This document shows positions 35,540 to 45,295 of a stretch of 64,000 nucleotides of DNA, piece by piece; positions within the stretch are counted from its first letter, which is position 1, and each line of letters opens with the position of its first letter. The position numbers were made by a program, and so were the translations under genes. This DNA comes from Pseudomonas fulva 12-X (GTDB lineage: Bacteria > Pseudomonadota > Gammaproteobacteria > Pseudomonadales > Pseudomonadaceae), in NCBI RefSeq assembly GCF_000213805.1, contig NC_015556.1:2728001-2792000 (forward strand), in the 5' to 3' direction. The notes below the pieces were generated by a model. That model saw only the letters and a list, made by a program, of their open reading frames with translations, had not been told where the DNA came from and ran no database searches.

Positions 35540-37534
35540 TCAAGGGGATCGACTCCAGCGCCAGGGCAACTGGCGGCGCAACTCCTTCAGCTGCTGGAGA
35601 AGTGCCTGGGAGGATACAGGTTGGCCCGCGTAACGTTGTGCTTCGAAAGCATCGATGAAGGCGTGAACGGCATCCGCCTGTTCGGGCAGCGCTTCGGCCG
35701 CACGCCGGGCAAACGCCCGCGGACCCTCGCCTGACTGGCGCCGGACCCCGTGCTGGGCCAGCAGATGCTCGAAGCGCTGGAAGATACGCAGCGTGGGGTC
35801 GCGCTCGACCCGCCAGGGCTTGAACAGCCACAGCGACAACAGCCCCAAAAGCAAACCGCCACCGCCAACCAGGGCGAGGATCAGCCGGCCGGCGTCGACC
35901 TGGCCGAACCAGCGCTGCAGGAGTTCGAACTGCTGCGCGCCCTGATAACCCAGTACCCAGCGTTGCCAGCCGTAGTTGAGCTCGTCCCAGGCCATGCGCA
36001 GCTCGTTGAGCCAGGTCAGGTTGCGGTAACGCAAGGGCGAGAACGGCGAATCGGCGAGAAAGCTCTGCTCGCCCGCCAAAGCCTGCTCCAGCCCCTGCTC
36101 GATGCGTTCGGGAGCGACCTGAAAGGTCGGGTCGACACTGGTCCAGCCCGTTTCCGGCATCCAGTATTCGACCCAGGCATGGGCATCGAACTGGCGGACC
36201 TGCACGTAGTTGCCGCTGCTGCCGAGTTCGCCGCCTTGATAACCGGCCACCACCCGGCTGGGAATGCCCGCAGCGCGCAGCACGAAGACCATGGCGCCAG
36301 CGTAATGGGCGCAGAAGCCGCTGCGCGTATCGAACAGGAACTCGTCGATGGAATCGGCGCCCAGGGTGGCTGGCGTCAGCGTGTAGACGTAGGGCTGACG
36401 ATTGAAATGATTGAGCAGCGCCTCAACCAGTTGCTGATCCTGCGGATACTGGCGGCGCAGTTCCTGGGCCCAGGCGCGACTGCGCGCATCGCCCTGGGGT
36501 GGCAGGCGCAGCAGCGCCTTCAGGCGGTTCGCCGGCAGCTGCGGTTCGCGCAGGGCATCGGGCCAGGAGCTGACGTCGTAGAGTAGCGCGCGATCCACCG
36601 GGCGGACGCGTTGCAGGCGGAAGTCGCCCATCTGCCGGGTACCTTGCAGATCGGTCTGTGCCACATCGAGGCCAAACAGCCAGGGCCGCGTGGTCGGCTG
36701 CATCACCACGCTGTAGCGCAGCGCCTCGCCACGGGGCTGCCACTGCGGCGCCGGCGAGAACTGCTCCAGCGGCGACTGCGACCAGCGCCGACCATCGAAA
36801 TGATCGAGCGTCAGCGCGCGCCAGTAAAGCTCGCTGCGTGCCGGCATAGGGCCCTCGAAGCTGGCGCGAAAGGCCAGTTCACCGGAGCGGGTCAGCTCGG
36901 CGATATCACCTGGCGCCATGCTGTCGGCCAGCCCGGTGACCGCGCCGCGCTCGTTGGGCACCGGCAGCGACCACAGCGGCCCCAACCGTGGAAAGAACAG
37001 AAACAGCAGCAGCATCAGCGGCAGCGCCTGAAGCAGCAGGCTGGCCGACAGGCGCAGGGTGCGCCACGGCCGCGTCGCCGTGCCGCTCTGCTGCAGGCCG
37101 ATCAACGCAGCCAGCAAAGCGCAAACCGGCAGCAGGCTGAACAGCGCAACGAGCATGCCGTCATCGAACAGATAGGCGGTCACCACCACGAAGAAGCCGA
37201 GGAAGATCACCACCAGCGCATCGCGGCGAGTGCGCATTTCCAGCAGCTTGAGACAGAACGCTGCGACCAGCAGCACCACCCCGCCGTCCAGGCCGACCAA
37301 GGTGCCGCGGGACAGGAACACCCCGGCCGCTGCCAACACGATCAGGCCGATACGCACGACGAGGCTTGGGTAGCCAGCCCGCATACGGAAGATCTGGATG
37401 CGCCACAGTGCGCAGCCCAGCCATAGGCCGATCACCCAGACCGGCAGGTGGAAGGTGTGCGGCAGGATCACCAATGCCTGAGCGACCAGCAGCCAGGTCA
37501 GGCTGATGCGCGGAATGCCGGCGACGCTGCTCAT
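35540..37534 (-). CDS. tgpA: Transglutaminase-like membrane protein TgpA (DUF3488)
   Basis: This 664-residue inner-membrane protein has an N-terminal block of about six helices (DUF3488), a periplasmic transglutaminase domain and a final helix followed by a cytoplasmic DUF4129-like tail. The catalytic triad is intact: Cys in TRSGFCAHYAGAM, His in FDAHAWVEYW and Asp in TSVDPTF. It corresponds to P. aeruginosa TgpA (PA2873), reported as essential for viability. GGAG precedes the ATG at 37534. It overlaps the DUF58 gene by four bases and completes the moxR-DUF58-tgpA operon. Confidence 0.95.
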   Translation of the reverse strand: MSSVAGIPRISLTWLLVAQALVILPHTFHLPVWVIGLWLGCALWRIQIFRMRAGYPSLVVRIGLIVLAAAGVFLSRGTLVGLDGGVVLLVAAFCLKLLEMRTRRDALVVIFLGFFVVVTAYLFDDGMLVALFSLLPVCALLAALIGLQQSGTATRPWRTLRLSASLLLQALPLMLLLFLFFPRLGPLWSLPVPNERGAVTGLADSMAPGDIAELTRSGELAFRASFEGPMPARSELYWRALTLDHFDGRRWSQSPLEQFSPAPQWQPRGEALRYSVVMQPTTRPWLFGLDVAQTDLQGTRQMGDFRLQRVRPVDRALLYDVSSWPDALREPQLPANRLKALLRLPPQGDARSRAWAQELRRQYPQDQQLVEALLNHFNRQPYVYTLTPATLGADSIDEFLFDTRSGFCAHYAGAMVFVLRAAGIPSRVVAGYQGGELGSSGNYVQVRQFDAHAWVEYWMPETGWTSVDPTFQVAPERIEQGLEQALAGEQSFLADSPFSPLRYRNLTWLNELRMAWDELNYGWQRWVLGYQGAQQFELLQRWFGQVDAGRLILALVGGGGLLLGLLSLWLFKPWRVERDPTLRIFQRFEHLLAQHGVRRQSGEGPRAFARRAAEALPEQADAVHAFIDAFEAQRYAGQPVSSQALLQQLKELRRQLPWRWSRSP

Positions 37535-38487
37535 GGGCGGGCTCCATGCAGCGCCAAGGCACGCAGGCATTGCTCGCGATGGCGTTCGCCGATGGCCACC
37601 GGCAGCGACTCGTTCGGCAGCTGCAGGGCGAACGGCTGCTGACGTTCGGAGAGCACCAGCACCCAGTGACAGAGCAGCGACAAGCGGCTTTCCAGATCAC
37701 CGCTGAGCACCTCGAAATCCAGCAGAAGGTCACGGCCGGTCTGCGCGGCGAAGTCCTTGACCAACAATCCCTGCCCGCGCGAGTAAGCCTTCCAGTGCAT
37801 CCGCCGACGCGAATCGCCGGGCTGATAGGTACGCAGTCCCTGAAAGTCATCGCTGCCCTGCCCCTGGCTGACCAGTCCGGCCTGCTCGTCATCCTCGCTG
37901 CCGCCAGCGGCCAGCGGCAGCTCGCCCTCCAGCGGCCGCGGATAGACCAGCACCGCCTGATCGAGATCGATATGACTCCAGGCGACCAGCAGCCCCAGCG
38001 GGAAACGGCTTTCCACCCGCAAGCGGCCAGGCTGCAACCAGCCGCGGCGCTCGGTCTGCAGGCTCAGCTCGCACTCGACCGAACCTTGCGCCGGCACGTC
38101 CTGCTGCTGCAGCTCGGCCGGTGGCCAGCCCAGGGCGATGGCCTCATGGGCGCGGCCGCGGCTCTCCAGGCGTACCCGTAGCCGCGCCGCCTCCCCCGCG
38201 AATACCGCGCCAGCGCCACCGGCGTGCAGCACCAGTCCGGCCAGGTTGCGGTAGGTATGCAGGATGGTCACCACGAACACCGAGCCGAGCAGAAAAGTCA
38301 GGCCATAGGCCAGGCTGCTCTGGTAGTTGATGGCGGCCAGCAGCATTACCAAAAGGGCGAACAGAAACGCCACACCCACACGGCTCGGCAGGATGAAGAT
38401 GCGCCGCTGATTCAGCTGAACACTGGCCGCCGCCGGTATGCGCCTGGCCAGCCAGCGATTCCAGCGCTGCCTGAAGGCTCCGGTCAA
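37531..38487 (-). CDS. DUF58 domain protein
   Basis: The 318-residue protein has two N-terminal membrane helices (about residues 33-75) and a cytoplasmic DUF58/VWA-like domain with the family motif DDFQGLRTYQPGDSRRRMHWKAYSRG. DUF58 proteins are usually encoded with MoxR ATPases and are thought to work with them in protein assembly or metal loading. The start is a TTG at 38487 that overlaps the moxR stop codon (TTGA); GAGG lies about ten bases upstream and no ATG or GTG exists nearby, so this non-standard start is well supported. Confidence 0.92.
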   Translation of the reverse strand: MTGAFRQRWNRWLARRIPAAASVQLNQRRIFILPSRVGVAFLFALLVMLLAAINYQSSLAYGLTFLLGSVFVVTILHTYRNLAGLVLHAGGAGAVFAGEAARLRVRLESRGRAHEAIALGWPPAELQQQDVPAQGSVECELSLQTERRGWLQPGRLRVESRFPLGLLVAWSHIDLDQAVLVYPRPLEGELPLAAGGSEDDEQAGLVSQGQGSDDFQGLRTYQPGDSRRRMHWKAYSRGQGLLVKDFAAQTGRDLLLDFEVLSGDLESRLSLLCHWVLVLSERQQPFALQLPNESLPVAIGERHREQCLRALALHGARP

Positions 38488-39401
38488 AGCGCGGGCACCT
38501 CACGCAGTAGCCACTGCACCAGCGCGCCGCCGCCATGGCCGGCGGGGTCGGCCTGATCACGCAGGCGGTGCCCGGCAACCGACGGCAGTACTGCCTGGAC
38601 GTCCTCGGGAATCACGTAATCGCGCTCGGCCAACAGCGCCCAGGCCCGTGCTGCCGCCAGCAGCGCCAGGCTGCCACGTGGCGACAGGCCCCAGGCGAAC
38701 TGCGGCTGGGTACGGGTTGCCTCGACCAGGCGCAGCACGTAATCGACCAGCGCATCGCTGACCCGCACCTTCGGCACTTCGGCCTGCAGCTTTGCCAGCT
38801 CCGCGTGGTCGAGTACGGCGTCCAGCGTCGGCAGCACCGAGCGCCGTGGCTCGCCCAGCAGCAGGGCCTTTTCCGCGGCGCGGGCCGGGTAGCCCAGCGA
38901 CAGGCGCATCAGAAAGCGGTCCAGCTGCGACTCCGGCAATGCGAAGGTGCCGCTCTGGCTGATCGGGTTCTGGGTGGCGATGACGAAGAACGGATCGGGC
39001 AGCGGCCGGGTCGCGCCTTCGATGGTCACCTGGCCCTCTTCCATTGCCTCGAGCAACGCGCTCTGGCTTTTCGGCGTGGCTCGGTTGATCTCGTCCGCCA
39101 GGACCAGTTCAGCGAACACCGGGCCAGGATGGAACAGGAACTGCCCGCTGTCCTTGTCGAACACCGAGGTGCCGAGAATGTCGCCGGGCAACAGGTCGGA
39201 GGTGAACTGGATACGCTGAAAGCTCAGCCCCAGCACCTTGGCCAAGGCATGACTGAGAGTGGTCTTGCCCATGCCGGGTAAATCTTCGATCAGCAGGTGA
39301 CCGCGGGCCAGCAGGCAGGTCAAGGCCAGGCGCACTTGCGCTTCCTTGCCGAGCAGCACCTGGTTGATGGTATCCAGGCAGGCATCCAGTTTCGTGTGCA
39401 T
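38484..39401 (-). CDS. MoxR-family AAA+ ATPase
   Basis: The 305-residue chaperone-like ATPase has Walker A EDLPGMGKTTL, Walker B LVLADEINRATPKSQSALLEAM and sensor I FFVIATQNPI, followed by the AAA lid. GAGGAG precedes the ATG at 39401; the frame to 39455 is not needed. MoxR proteins partner with DUF58/VWA proteins to activate or assemble targets. It is the first gene of the moxR-DUF58-tgpA operon and is coupled to DUF58 by overlapping stop and TTG start codons. Confidence 0.95.
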   Translation of the reverse strand: MHTKLDACLDTINQVLLGKEAQVRLALTCLLARGHLLIEDLPGMGKTTLSHALAKVLGLSFQRIQFTSDLLPGDILGTSVFDKDSGQFLFHPGPVFAELVLADEINRATPKSQSALLEAMEEGQVTIEGATRPLPDPFFVIATQNPISQSGTFALPESQLDRFLMRLSLGYPARAAEKALLLGEPRRSVLPTLDAVLDHAELAKLQAEVPKVRVSDALVDYVLRLVEATRTQPQFAWGLSPRGSLALLAAARAWALLAERDYVIPEDVQAVLPSVAGHRLRDQADPAGHGGGALVQWLLREVPAL

Positions 39402-39488
39402 CGTCCACTCCTCAGGCAAGTGGCTCGATGCTACTGACCTGCAGGCAGCGGGCAAAGCGTTACGTAATCTTTGCTGACGAAACTGTGC

Positions 39489-39506
39489 GCCAGGCCCATG
39501 CCTGGC
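39489..39506 (-). terminator. Possible terminator after the HBM chemoreceptor
   Basis: GCCAGGC (39489-39495) pairs with GCCTGGC (39500-39506) around CCAT, 33 bases past the receptor stop. The T run on the minus strand is short. Confidence 0.4.
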
Positions 39507-39538
39507 AGTAAAAGTTTCAAAGCCGCAGCGCAGAGCGG

Positions 39539-41497
39539 CTAGAGACGAAAGTGTGCGGCCATGCCCTGCAATTCACGGCTCAGCGCCGCCAGCTGCTGGC
39601 TGGAGCCGGCGTTCTCGTCCATGGCCGCAGCCGATTGCTCGCCCAGGTCGCGGATCGAGGTGACGCTGCGGTTGATGTCCTCGGCCACCGCAGTCTGCTC
39701 TTCGGCGGCGGCGGCGATCTGCTGGTTCATGCCGTGGATCACCGCAACCGAATCGGCGATCCCGGCGAGAGCCTCCTGGGTATGCCGAGCATCATGCACC
39801 ACCTGCTCGACCAGCTCATCGCTCTGGCGCATGTCGGCAACCGAACGGGTGGCGCCGGCGCGTAACGTACCGAGCAGCCCCTCGATCTCCTCGGTGGATT
39901 GCTGGGTACGTCGCGCCAGCGCCCGCACTTCATCGGCGACCACCGCAAACCCGCGGCCCTGCTCGCCGGCACGGGCGGCTTCGATCGCCGCATTCAGCGC
40001 CAGCAGGTTGGTCTGCTGCGCCACGCTCTTGATGACTTCCAGCACCGCGTCGATATTGCGGGTGTCCTGGCTGAGCTGTTCGATGCCCTGGCGGGTTACC
40101 GACATGGCCGCGACCAGTTGCTCGATTCGCTGCAGGGTCGCCCGCACCACTTCGCTGCCGGCATCGACTCGCGAATCGGCCTGGGCGGTCGAAGCCGCGG
40201 CCTGTTCGGCGTTCTGCGCCACCTCGTGAACCGTCGCGGCCATCTGGGTAATCGCGGTGGCCACCAGATCGGTCTCCTCCTTTTGACCACTAACGCCCTG
40301 ACGCGCCTGCTCGGTGACCGACGACAGGGTCTGCGCCGAGCTGGAAAGCTGCGCCACGCCGTGCTGCAGGCGCCCGACCATGGTGCGCAGGTCCCGCGTC
40401 ATGCCTTGCATGGCCAGCAGCAATTGGCCGATCTCGTCGCTGCGCTGCACCTCGATCTCGCCGCTCAGATCCCCGGCAGCAATGCGCTGCGCCACGGCAG
40501 TGACCTGCTTGAGCGGTCGCACGATCACCCGGGTGATGATCAGCGTTGCCAGCAGGCCGACCACTAGGGCCGCCGCCGCCGCGACCAGAATCAGCAGCGC
40601 GCTGGTGCGCACCAGGGTGTGCACAGCGGCCTTTTGCTGGGCATAGGCCTGGCTGACCAGTTCGACCACCTTGTCGGCCCGTTCGACCAGCTTGGCGTGC
40701 TCCTGTTGTTGCTGCTGCAACAGCCCGGTGTACTCCTGCAGTCGCTGGTTGAAGGAGTCGATATTGCCGACCACTTCGGCCAGCACCGAGCGATAGCCCG
40801 GATCACGCAGCGCATCACGCAGCTCAGCGGCCTGTTTTTGCGCATCGACCGCTTCCTGAATGGTGGTAGTCGGCACCTCGCCGCTGCTGCGGCTATTTTC
40901 CAGCAGCACACGGGCCTGCTCCAGGGCTTGCAGGAGCAGCACGTGTACCTTGCCAATGCTGCCGGCCTGGGTGATCGAGTCGACGCCTTCGGTTCCCTGG
41001 CTGTCTTTGAGGGAATAAACACCGTCTTCGGCCAACCCATCCTTGAGCAGATCCAGGCTGTTGGCCGCACCGACCACCAGCCACTTGGCGGCATCCAGGG
41101 ACAGACGCATGTTGTCGCTCTGCTCCACGTAGCGGTCGAAGACCTGCACGTACTCGGCAATATCCGCGTCGACCTGCTGCAGCGCCTGGCGTTCGCCGCC
41201 AGCCACCTGCTCGCTCAGTTGCGCCACCTGCTCACGAATCGCCTGCGCCTGCTCGTGCAGGTGCTGGGTCTGGGCGGCATCGCCGGTAATGATGAAGGCC
41301 TGCTCGGTGCGCCGCATCTGCGCGACCTTGTCGTTGATATCGCTGAAATGCTCGAGCAGGGAGAACCTCGCCCCGACATCACGTAGCGCAAAGAAGCCGG
41401 TAGCCGCCACCACCAGGGTGAGCACCAGCACCACCCCGAAGCCGATGGACAATTTGGCCGCTGTCGCCAGGCTGGCCAAGCCGCGAAGAGAAACCAT
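39539..41497 (-). CDS. Methyl-accepting chemotaxis protein with HBM-like sensor domain
   Basis: The 652-residue receptor has a first helix at about 15-38 and a long, helical periplasmic domain of about 265 residues, the size and pattern of helical bimodular (HBM) sensors that bind organic acids. A second helix (about 303-326), HAMP, and a signalling domain with [19 protein letters not shown] at the tip follow. The C-terminus ends GMAAHFRL with no CheR-docking pentapeptide. The ligand cannot be read from sequence. The ATG at 41497 is the only candidate. The gene stands alone on the minus strand. Confidence 0.92.
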   Translation of the reverse strand: MVSLRGLASLATAAKLSIGFGVVLVLTLVVAATGFFALRDVGARFSLLEHFSDINDKVAQMRRTEQAFIITGDAAQTQHLHEQAQAIREQVAQLSEQVAGGERQALQQVDADIAEYVQVFDRYVEQSDNMRLSLDAAKWLVVGAANSLDLLKDGLAEDGVYSLKDSQGTEGVDSITQAGSIGKVHVLLLQALEQARVLLENSRSSGEVPTTTIQEAVDAQKQAAELRDALRDPGYRSVLAEVVGNIDSFNQRLQEYTGLLQQQQQEHAKLVERADKVVELVSQAYAQQKAAVHTLVRTSALLILVAAAAALVVGLLATLIITRVIVRPLKQVTAVAQRIAAGDLSGEIEVQRSDEIGQLLLAMQGMTRDLRTMVGRLQHGVAQLSSSAQTLSSVTEQARQGVSGQKEETDLVATAITQMAATVHEVAQNAEQAAASTAQADSRVDAGSEVVRATLQRIEQLVAAMSVTRQGIEQLSQDTRNIDAVLEVIKSVAQQTNLLALNAAIEAARAGEQGRGFAVVADEVRALARRTQQSTEEIEGLLGTLRAGATRSVADMRQSDELVEQVVHDARHTQEALAGIADSVAVIHGMNQQIAAAAEEQTAVAEDINRSVTSIRDLGEQSAAAMDENAGSSQQLAALSRELQGMAAHFRL

Positions 41498-41734
41498 TGC
41501 CGACCCTCTCGTGCTGGGCGGATGCCCTCATGCTCGCAACAGTGAGGCACGCAACTAATGGCGACAAGCCAGCAGCGAGGTGTCAGGTGCTTTTAACTAA
41601 AGAGATGTCGTTTTCAGGATATTGCCGGTCGTCGGAGAACAGGCCGATCCGACAATCGCACATCGCCACCACAAGGGCGGCGGCGCTAGAATCGGAGCGC
41701 ACCCTGGCTCGCCGGCGTCGGCAGGATATCCATC

Positions 41735-42043
41735 ATGCGCACATACTCTCGCAACCTACTTCAGCGCTCGGCACTGCTTGCGGCCGGCCTGCTGGCCAGC
41801 ACTCAGGTTCTTGCAGAAATGGCGGGAGGTGAAGTGGGCATTCGCCTGACGGTGCACAGCGCCTGTCAGGTCGATAGCACCACCGAGCGCGACGCGCTGT
41901 TGCTGACCAGCCACGATTGCCGTGACGGCTACCGCGTTCGTTATCAGAACGCCGAGCTGCAGGTCGATCGCGAGGCGCTGGCGCAAGTCAGCACCCGCGT
42001 GGATGAGCGCGCACCACGCTCGCGAATCGAGCTCTACTGGTAA
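41735..42043 (+). CDS. Exported hypothetical protein (102 aa)
   Basis: A signal peptide of about 27 residues ends QVLAEM. The mature part is short and beta-rich, containing VGIRLTVHSACQVDST and TSHDCRDGYRVRYQNAELQ, with two cysteines that could form a disulfide. AGGA lies eight bases before the ATG at 41735. The family is not recognised. It ends directly against the convergent flavin reductase gene with no spacer between stop codons. Confidence 0.7.
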   Translation: MRTYSRNLLQRSALLAAGLLASTQVLAEMAGGEVGIRLTVHSACQVDSTTERDALLLTSHDCRDGYRVRYQNAELQVDREALAQVSTRVDERAPRSRIELYW

Positions 42044-42652
42044 TCAGAGCGGGCGTTGCAGGTCGAACGTATCGCGGGTACAGCTGTAAGCAGTGCCGCC
42101 CAGACGGCCGATCAGGTCGAGACGCTGCGGGTCGATGCGCCCTTTCTCATTGAGCACATCGTCACTGATATGCGCCAGCAGCACTTCGGCGAAGATCAGA
42201 TGATGGTTGGACTGCCCCTGCGGGTATCCCATTATCTGCGCAACGCGGCACTCGAACGCCACTGCCGCCCCTTTCACCCGCGGCGGCGCAACGCGTTTAC
42301 TGGGCAGCGAGTCGATGCCGCAATGCACGAACTCACTGGTGCTGCGCGGCAGGATAGCCGCGCTGGCGTTCATGGCTTGTGCTTGAGCAAAAGAGACCAG
42401 ATGAATGACCAGCTCGCCAGTTTCCTGAGCGTTGCGCAGGGTGTCTTTCAAAGCGCCGTCGTCACGGTTACCGACGTTGACCATCAGCGTGGCCGGCTCG
42501 TCGCTGATCACCTGAAAGAAGCTGAAGGGCGCCAGGTTGGTCACCCCTTCGCTGGAAATGCTCGACACCCAGGCGATGGGCCTGGGTGTCACTGTGGATG
42601 CGAGCCAGCGGTAACGGTCCAGCGGGGTCAGGTCAGCGAAATCGAGCAGCAT
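42044..42652 (-). CDS. Flavin reductase family protein (FMN-binding split barrel)
   Basis: The 202-residue protein is of the DIM6/NTAB flavin reductase family. The N-terminal TVTPRPIAWVSSISSEGVTNLAPFSFF is the FMN-binding signature and GNRDDGALKDTLRNAQETGELVIHL follows. Such proteins bind FMN and reduce flavins or act as small oxidoreductases; the substrate is unknown. GGAG eight bases before the ATG at 42652 supports this start over the ATG at 42667. Confidence 0.9.
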   Translation of the reverse strand: MLLDFADLTPLDRYRWLASTVTPRPIAWVSSISSEGVTNLAPFSFFQVISDEPATLMVNVGNRDDGALKDTLRNAQETGELVIHLVSFAQAQAMNASAAILPRSTSEFVHCGIDSLPSKRVAPPRVKGAAVAFECRVAQIMGYPQGQSNHHLIFAEVLLAHISDDVLNEKGRIDPQRLDLIGRLGGTAYSCTRDTFDLQRPL

Positions 42653-42699
42653 GAGGATCTCCGGCATTCAGATTGCCGTCAGCTTACCTCAGCAGGCGG

Positions 42700-42972
42700 T
42701 TAGCGGCCCGCGCGCGACTCACGAATGTAGAAACGTGCCTTCTCGGACTTGTTGGTGCAGCCGCGGTAGGCCTCGAACTGCTGCTGGGTTTTTGCAGCCG
42801 TCATCAGCGAGGCCGCCTTGGAGTAGCTGACCGTGCCGGCAAAACCTTCGGCCTTGGCCAAATCGAGTTCCTGCCAGGCCGCATCGAGTTGGGTCGCGCA
42901 GCTATCACGGTAAGAAGTGGTCGCTGAGCAGCCCGCCAACAGCGCAATCGGTAAGAGAATCCAGGCTTTCAT
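42700..42972 (-). CDS. Small predicted lipoprotein
   Basis: The 90-residue precursor begins MKAWILLPIALLAGCSATTS, with lipobox LLAGC and lipidation at Cys 15. The mature helical part has a further pair of cysteines (DSCATQLDAAW and YRGCTNKSEK) likely to form a disulfide. GGAG precedes the ATG at 42972. It is of unknown function and possibly outer-membrane associated. It is transcribed divergently from the patatin gene across 138 bases. Confidence 0.78.
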   Translation of the reverse strand: MKAWILLPIALLAGCSATTSYRDSCATQLDAAWQELDLAKAEGFAGTVSYSKAASLMTAAKTQQQFEAYRGCTNKSEKARFYIRESRAGR

Positions 42973-43066
42973 GTCGCATACTCCAGAGGTTGGCCGGCAA
43001 TCAGGTCGCCGGTGTTGTTTATGACGATAGGCTAGAGAAAAAGTGCCACTATCCGCATGCTGCACG

Positions 43067-43079
43067 ACGCAAATTGCGT
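43067..43079. promoter_or_regulatory. Short palindrome upstream of the patatin gene
   Basis: ACGCAA-A-TTGCGT lies 32 bases before the patatin ATG, within the divergent region shared with the small lipoprotein. It may be an operator; the motif is short and unassigned. Confidence 0.3.
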
Positions 43080-43110
43080 TGCCGTTGCAGTACGAATCAG
43101 GGAGAGCTGA

Positions 43111-44160
43111 ATGAGCAAGAAAGTGGCTTTGGTACTGGGTTCGGGTGGCGCGCGTGGTTACGCGCACATTGGCGTCATCGAAGAGCTGGAAGCACGTGGC
43201 TACGAGATCGGCTGCATTGCCGGTTGTTCGATGGGTGCGGTGGTCGGCGGCATCTACGCCGCCGGCAAGCTGAAGGATTACAGCGACTGGACGCAGAGCC
43301 TGGATTATCTGGATGTGCTGCGCCTGCTGGATGTCAGCTTTCGCCTGGGCGCCATCCGTGGCGAGAAGGTCTTCGGGCGCATTCGCGATATCGTCGGCGA
43401 TATCAACATCGAATCACTGAACATCCCTTTCACGGCAGTGGCCACCGACCTCACCAATCAGCAGGAAATCTGGTTTCAGGAAGGCTGCCTGCATCAGGCC
43501 ATGCGCGCCTCGGCGGCGATTCCCAGCCTGTTCACGCCGGTCATTCAGGGCAAGCGCATGCTGGTCGATGGCGGCCTGCTCAATCCGCTACCCATCGTGC
43601 CGGTGGTCTCGAGCCACTGCGATCTGATTATCGCTGTCAACCTCAACTCGGCCCATCAGCAGCACTATCAGTTGCCCGTCATCGAGCGCCCCGCTGCGCT
43701 GAAGGGCCGCTTCGACCAGATGATGACGTCGCTCGGCTCACGGCTGCCCTCGCTGCGCCGCAAGAGCGGTGAGGACGATCAGCTACTGCTACTCGAAGGT
43801 GGCGCGGCGCCCAAGATGCCGGAGCAGCCCGACCTCTGGCTGCAGGAACCTGCCGATCCTCACGGTCAACAACCGACCGCTGCGCCCCAAGAGGAAAGCG
43901 CGCCCAAATCGGCAAGCGGCTCACGGGTCGCGCAGATGGCCGGCCCGGCATCGCTGCTGGAGTTGATCAACCAGAGTTTCGAGGTGATGCAGACCTCTCT
44001 CTCGCAATACAAGATCGCCGGCTATCCGCCGGATATCCTGATCAACGTGCCCAAGCGCGTGTGCCGCTTCTTCGAGTTCTACAAGGCGCCGGAGCTGATC
44101 ATGCTGGGCCGGCAGATCGCCCGCGATACCCTCGACAAATACGAACGCGGCGACCGCTGA
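43111..44160 (+). CDS. Patatin-like phospholipase (RssA type)
   Basis: The 349-residue cytoplasmic protein has an intact patatin catalytic apparatus: oxyanion hole GSGGARGYAHIGVI, nucleophile elbow GCSMGA and the catalytic Asp in VDGGLLNPLPI. After about residue 225 a low-complexity linker leads to a conserved C-terminal domain (PDILINVPKRVCRFFEFYKAPELI) typical of the RssA/YlbK-like branch. It probably hydrolyses lysophospholipids or acyl esters. GGGAGAG precedes the ATG at 43111. It converges on the AI-2E-family permease. Confidence 0.92.
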   Translation: MSKKVALVLGSGGARGYAHIGVIEELEARGYEIGCIAGCSMGAVVGGIYAAGKLKDYSDWTQSLDYLDVLRLLDVSFRLGAIRGEKVFGRIRDIVGDINIESLNIPFTAVATDLTNQQEIWFQEGCLHQAMRASAAIPSLFTPVIQGKRMLVDGGLLNPLPIVPVVSSHCDLIIAVNLNSAHQQHYQLPVIERPAALKGRFDQMMTSLGSRLPSLRRKSGEDDQLLLLEGGAAPKMPEQPDLWLQEPADPHGQQPTAAPQEESAPKSASGSRVAQMAGPASLLELINQSFEVMQTSLSQYKIAGYPPDILINVPKRVCRFFEFYKAPELIMLGRQIARDTLDKYERGDR

Positions 44161-44172
44161 GCCAGCCCGCGA

Positions 44173-45246
44173 TCACAACGGCGGCCGACGCTCCTCACGG
44201 GGCGGCAGGCCGGCCGGCGCCTTGTGGGCGACCCAGTCGCTGAGCAGACTATAGGCCACAGCTAGCAGCGTCGGGCCGAGGAACAGGCCCATGAAGCCGA
44301 AGGCCAGGATGCCGCCGAACACGCCGAGCAGCACCACCACCAGCGGCAGGTTGCCGCCGCGGCTGATCAGGTACGGTTTGAGGATGTTGTCCACGCCGCT
44401 GATGATGAAGAAGCCCCAGATGCCGAGGAAGATTGCCATGCCGATCTCGCCCTGCCAGATCAGCCAGCCCACAGCCGGCCCCCAGACCAGGGGTGGCACC
44501 ATGATCAGGCTGCAGGCGAAGGTCAGCACGCCGAGCACCAGGGCACCGGGAATGCCGGCGATCATGAACCCGATATAGGCCAGCAGCGCCTGCGCCACCG
44601 CAGTGCCGATCACCCCGTTGACGACCCGCTGCACCGTGCCTGCGACCAATTCGAGGTAATGCTGGGCCCGGTCGCCGATCAGTCGCTCGAGCAGGCTTTC
44701 GACGAAGGCCGCCAGACGCGGGCCGTCGCGATAGAAGAAGAACACCAGAATCAGACTCAAGGCCAGCTCCAGGAAGCCGCCGCCGATCTTGGCGCTGCGT
44801 ACCAGCAGAAAGTTGCCGACCTGGCCGAGATAAGGCTGCACCGTGGCGAACAGTGCCGAGCCCTGCTGATCCAGGGTTTCCCAGATGCTCACCAGGCGGT
44901 CGCCGACCAGGGGCACCGAGGCCAGCCAGGCTGGCGGTGGCGGCAGGCCATCGACCTGAAAGTCCTTGAGCATTGCGGTGCCGTCACGGATATGGTCGGC
45001 GAGATTGAAGCCCAGCATCACCAATGGCACCGCCACCAGCACGATCCAAACGCAGGTCAGCAAACCGGCGGCAACCGACTGCCGGCCTTTCAGTACGCGA
45101 GTCAGCCAGCGCATGACCGGCCAGCTGGCAAAGGACAACACGGCCGCCCAGAACAGCGCGGACCAGAACGGTGCCAGCACCCAAAGGCTGGCACCCAGTA
45201 GCCCCAGGAGCAGGATCTGCACCAGCAAGCGGTCGTTATTCGGCAT
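44173..45246 (-). CDS. AI-2E family (PerM/YdiK-like) membrane transporter
   Basis: This 357-residue polytopic protein has eight predicted hydrophobic segments and the PF01594 pattern with FFYRDGPRL in the centre and FFIISGVDNILKPYLISRG near the C-terminus. The family includes AI-2 exporters and sodium/proton antiporters, so quorum signalling should not be assumed. The start is the ATG at 45246. It is followed upstream by the DUF4892 gene on the same strand, with a 49-base gap. Confidence 0.9.
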   Translation of the reverse strand: MPNNDRLLVQILLLGLLGASLWVLAPFWSALFWAAVLSFASWPVMRWLTRVLKGRQSVAAGLLTCVWIVLVAVPLVMLGFNLADHIRDGTAMLKDFQVDGLPPPPAWLASVPLVGDRLVSIWETLDQQGSALFATVQPYLGQVGNFLLVRSAKIGGGFLELALSLILVFFFYRDGPRLAAFVESLLERLIGDRAQHYLELVAGTVQRVVNGVIGTAVAQALLAYIGFMIAGIPGALVLGVLTFACSLIMVPPLVWGPAVGWLIWQGEIGMAIFLGIWGFFIISGVDNILKPYLISRGGNLPLVVVLLGVFGGILAFGFMGLFLGPTLLAVAYSLLSDWVAHKAPAGLPPREERRPPL

Positions 45247-45295
45247 TTTTCAGGACTTCCAGCAAACCAGACTCAGGCCCGCAACGCAGGCGCGC

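Noticed and set aside
44173..45246. Quorum-sensing AI-2 exporter
   Set aside because: The AI-2E family name is historical; many members transport ions and no luxS context is visible, so only the family is claimed.
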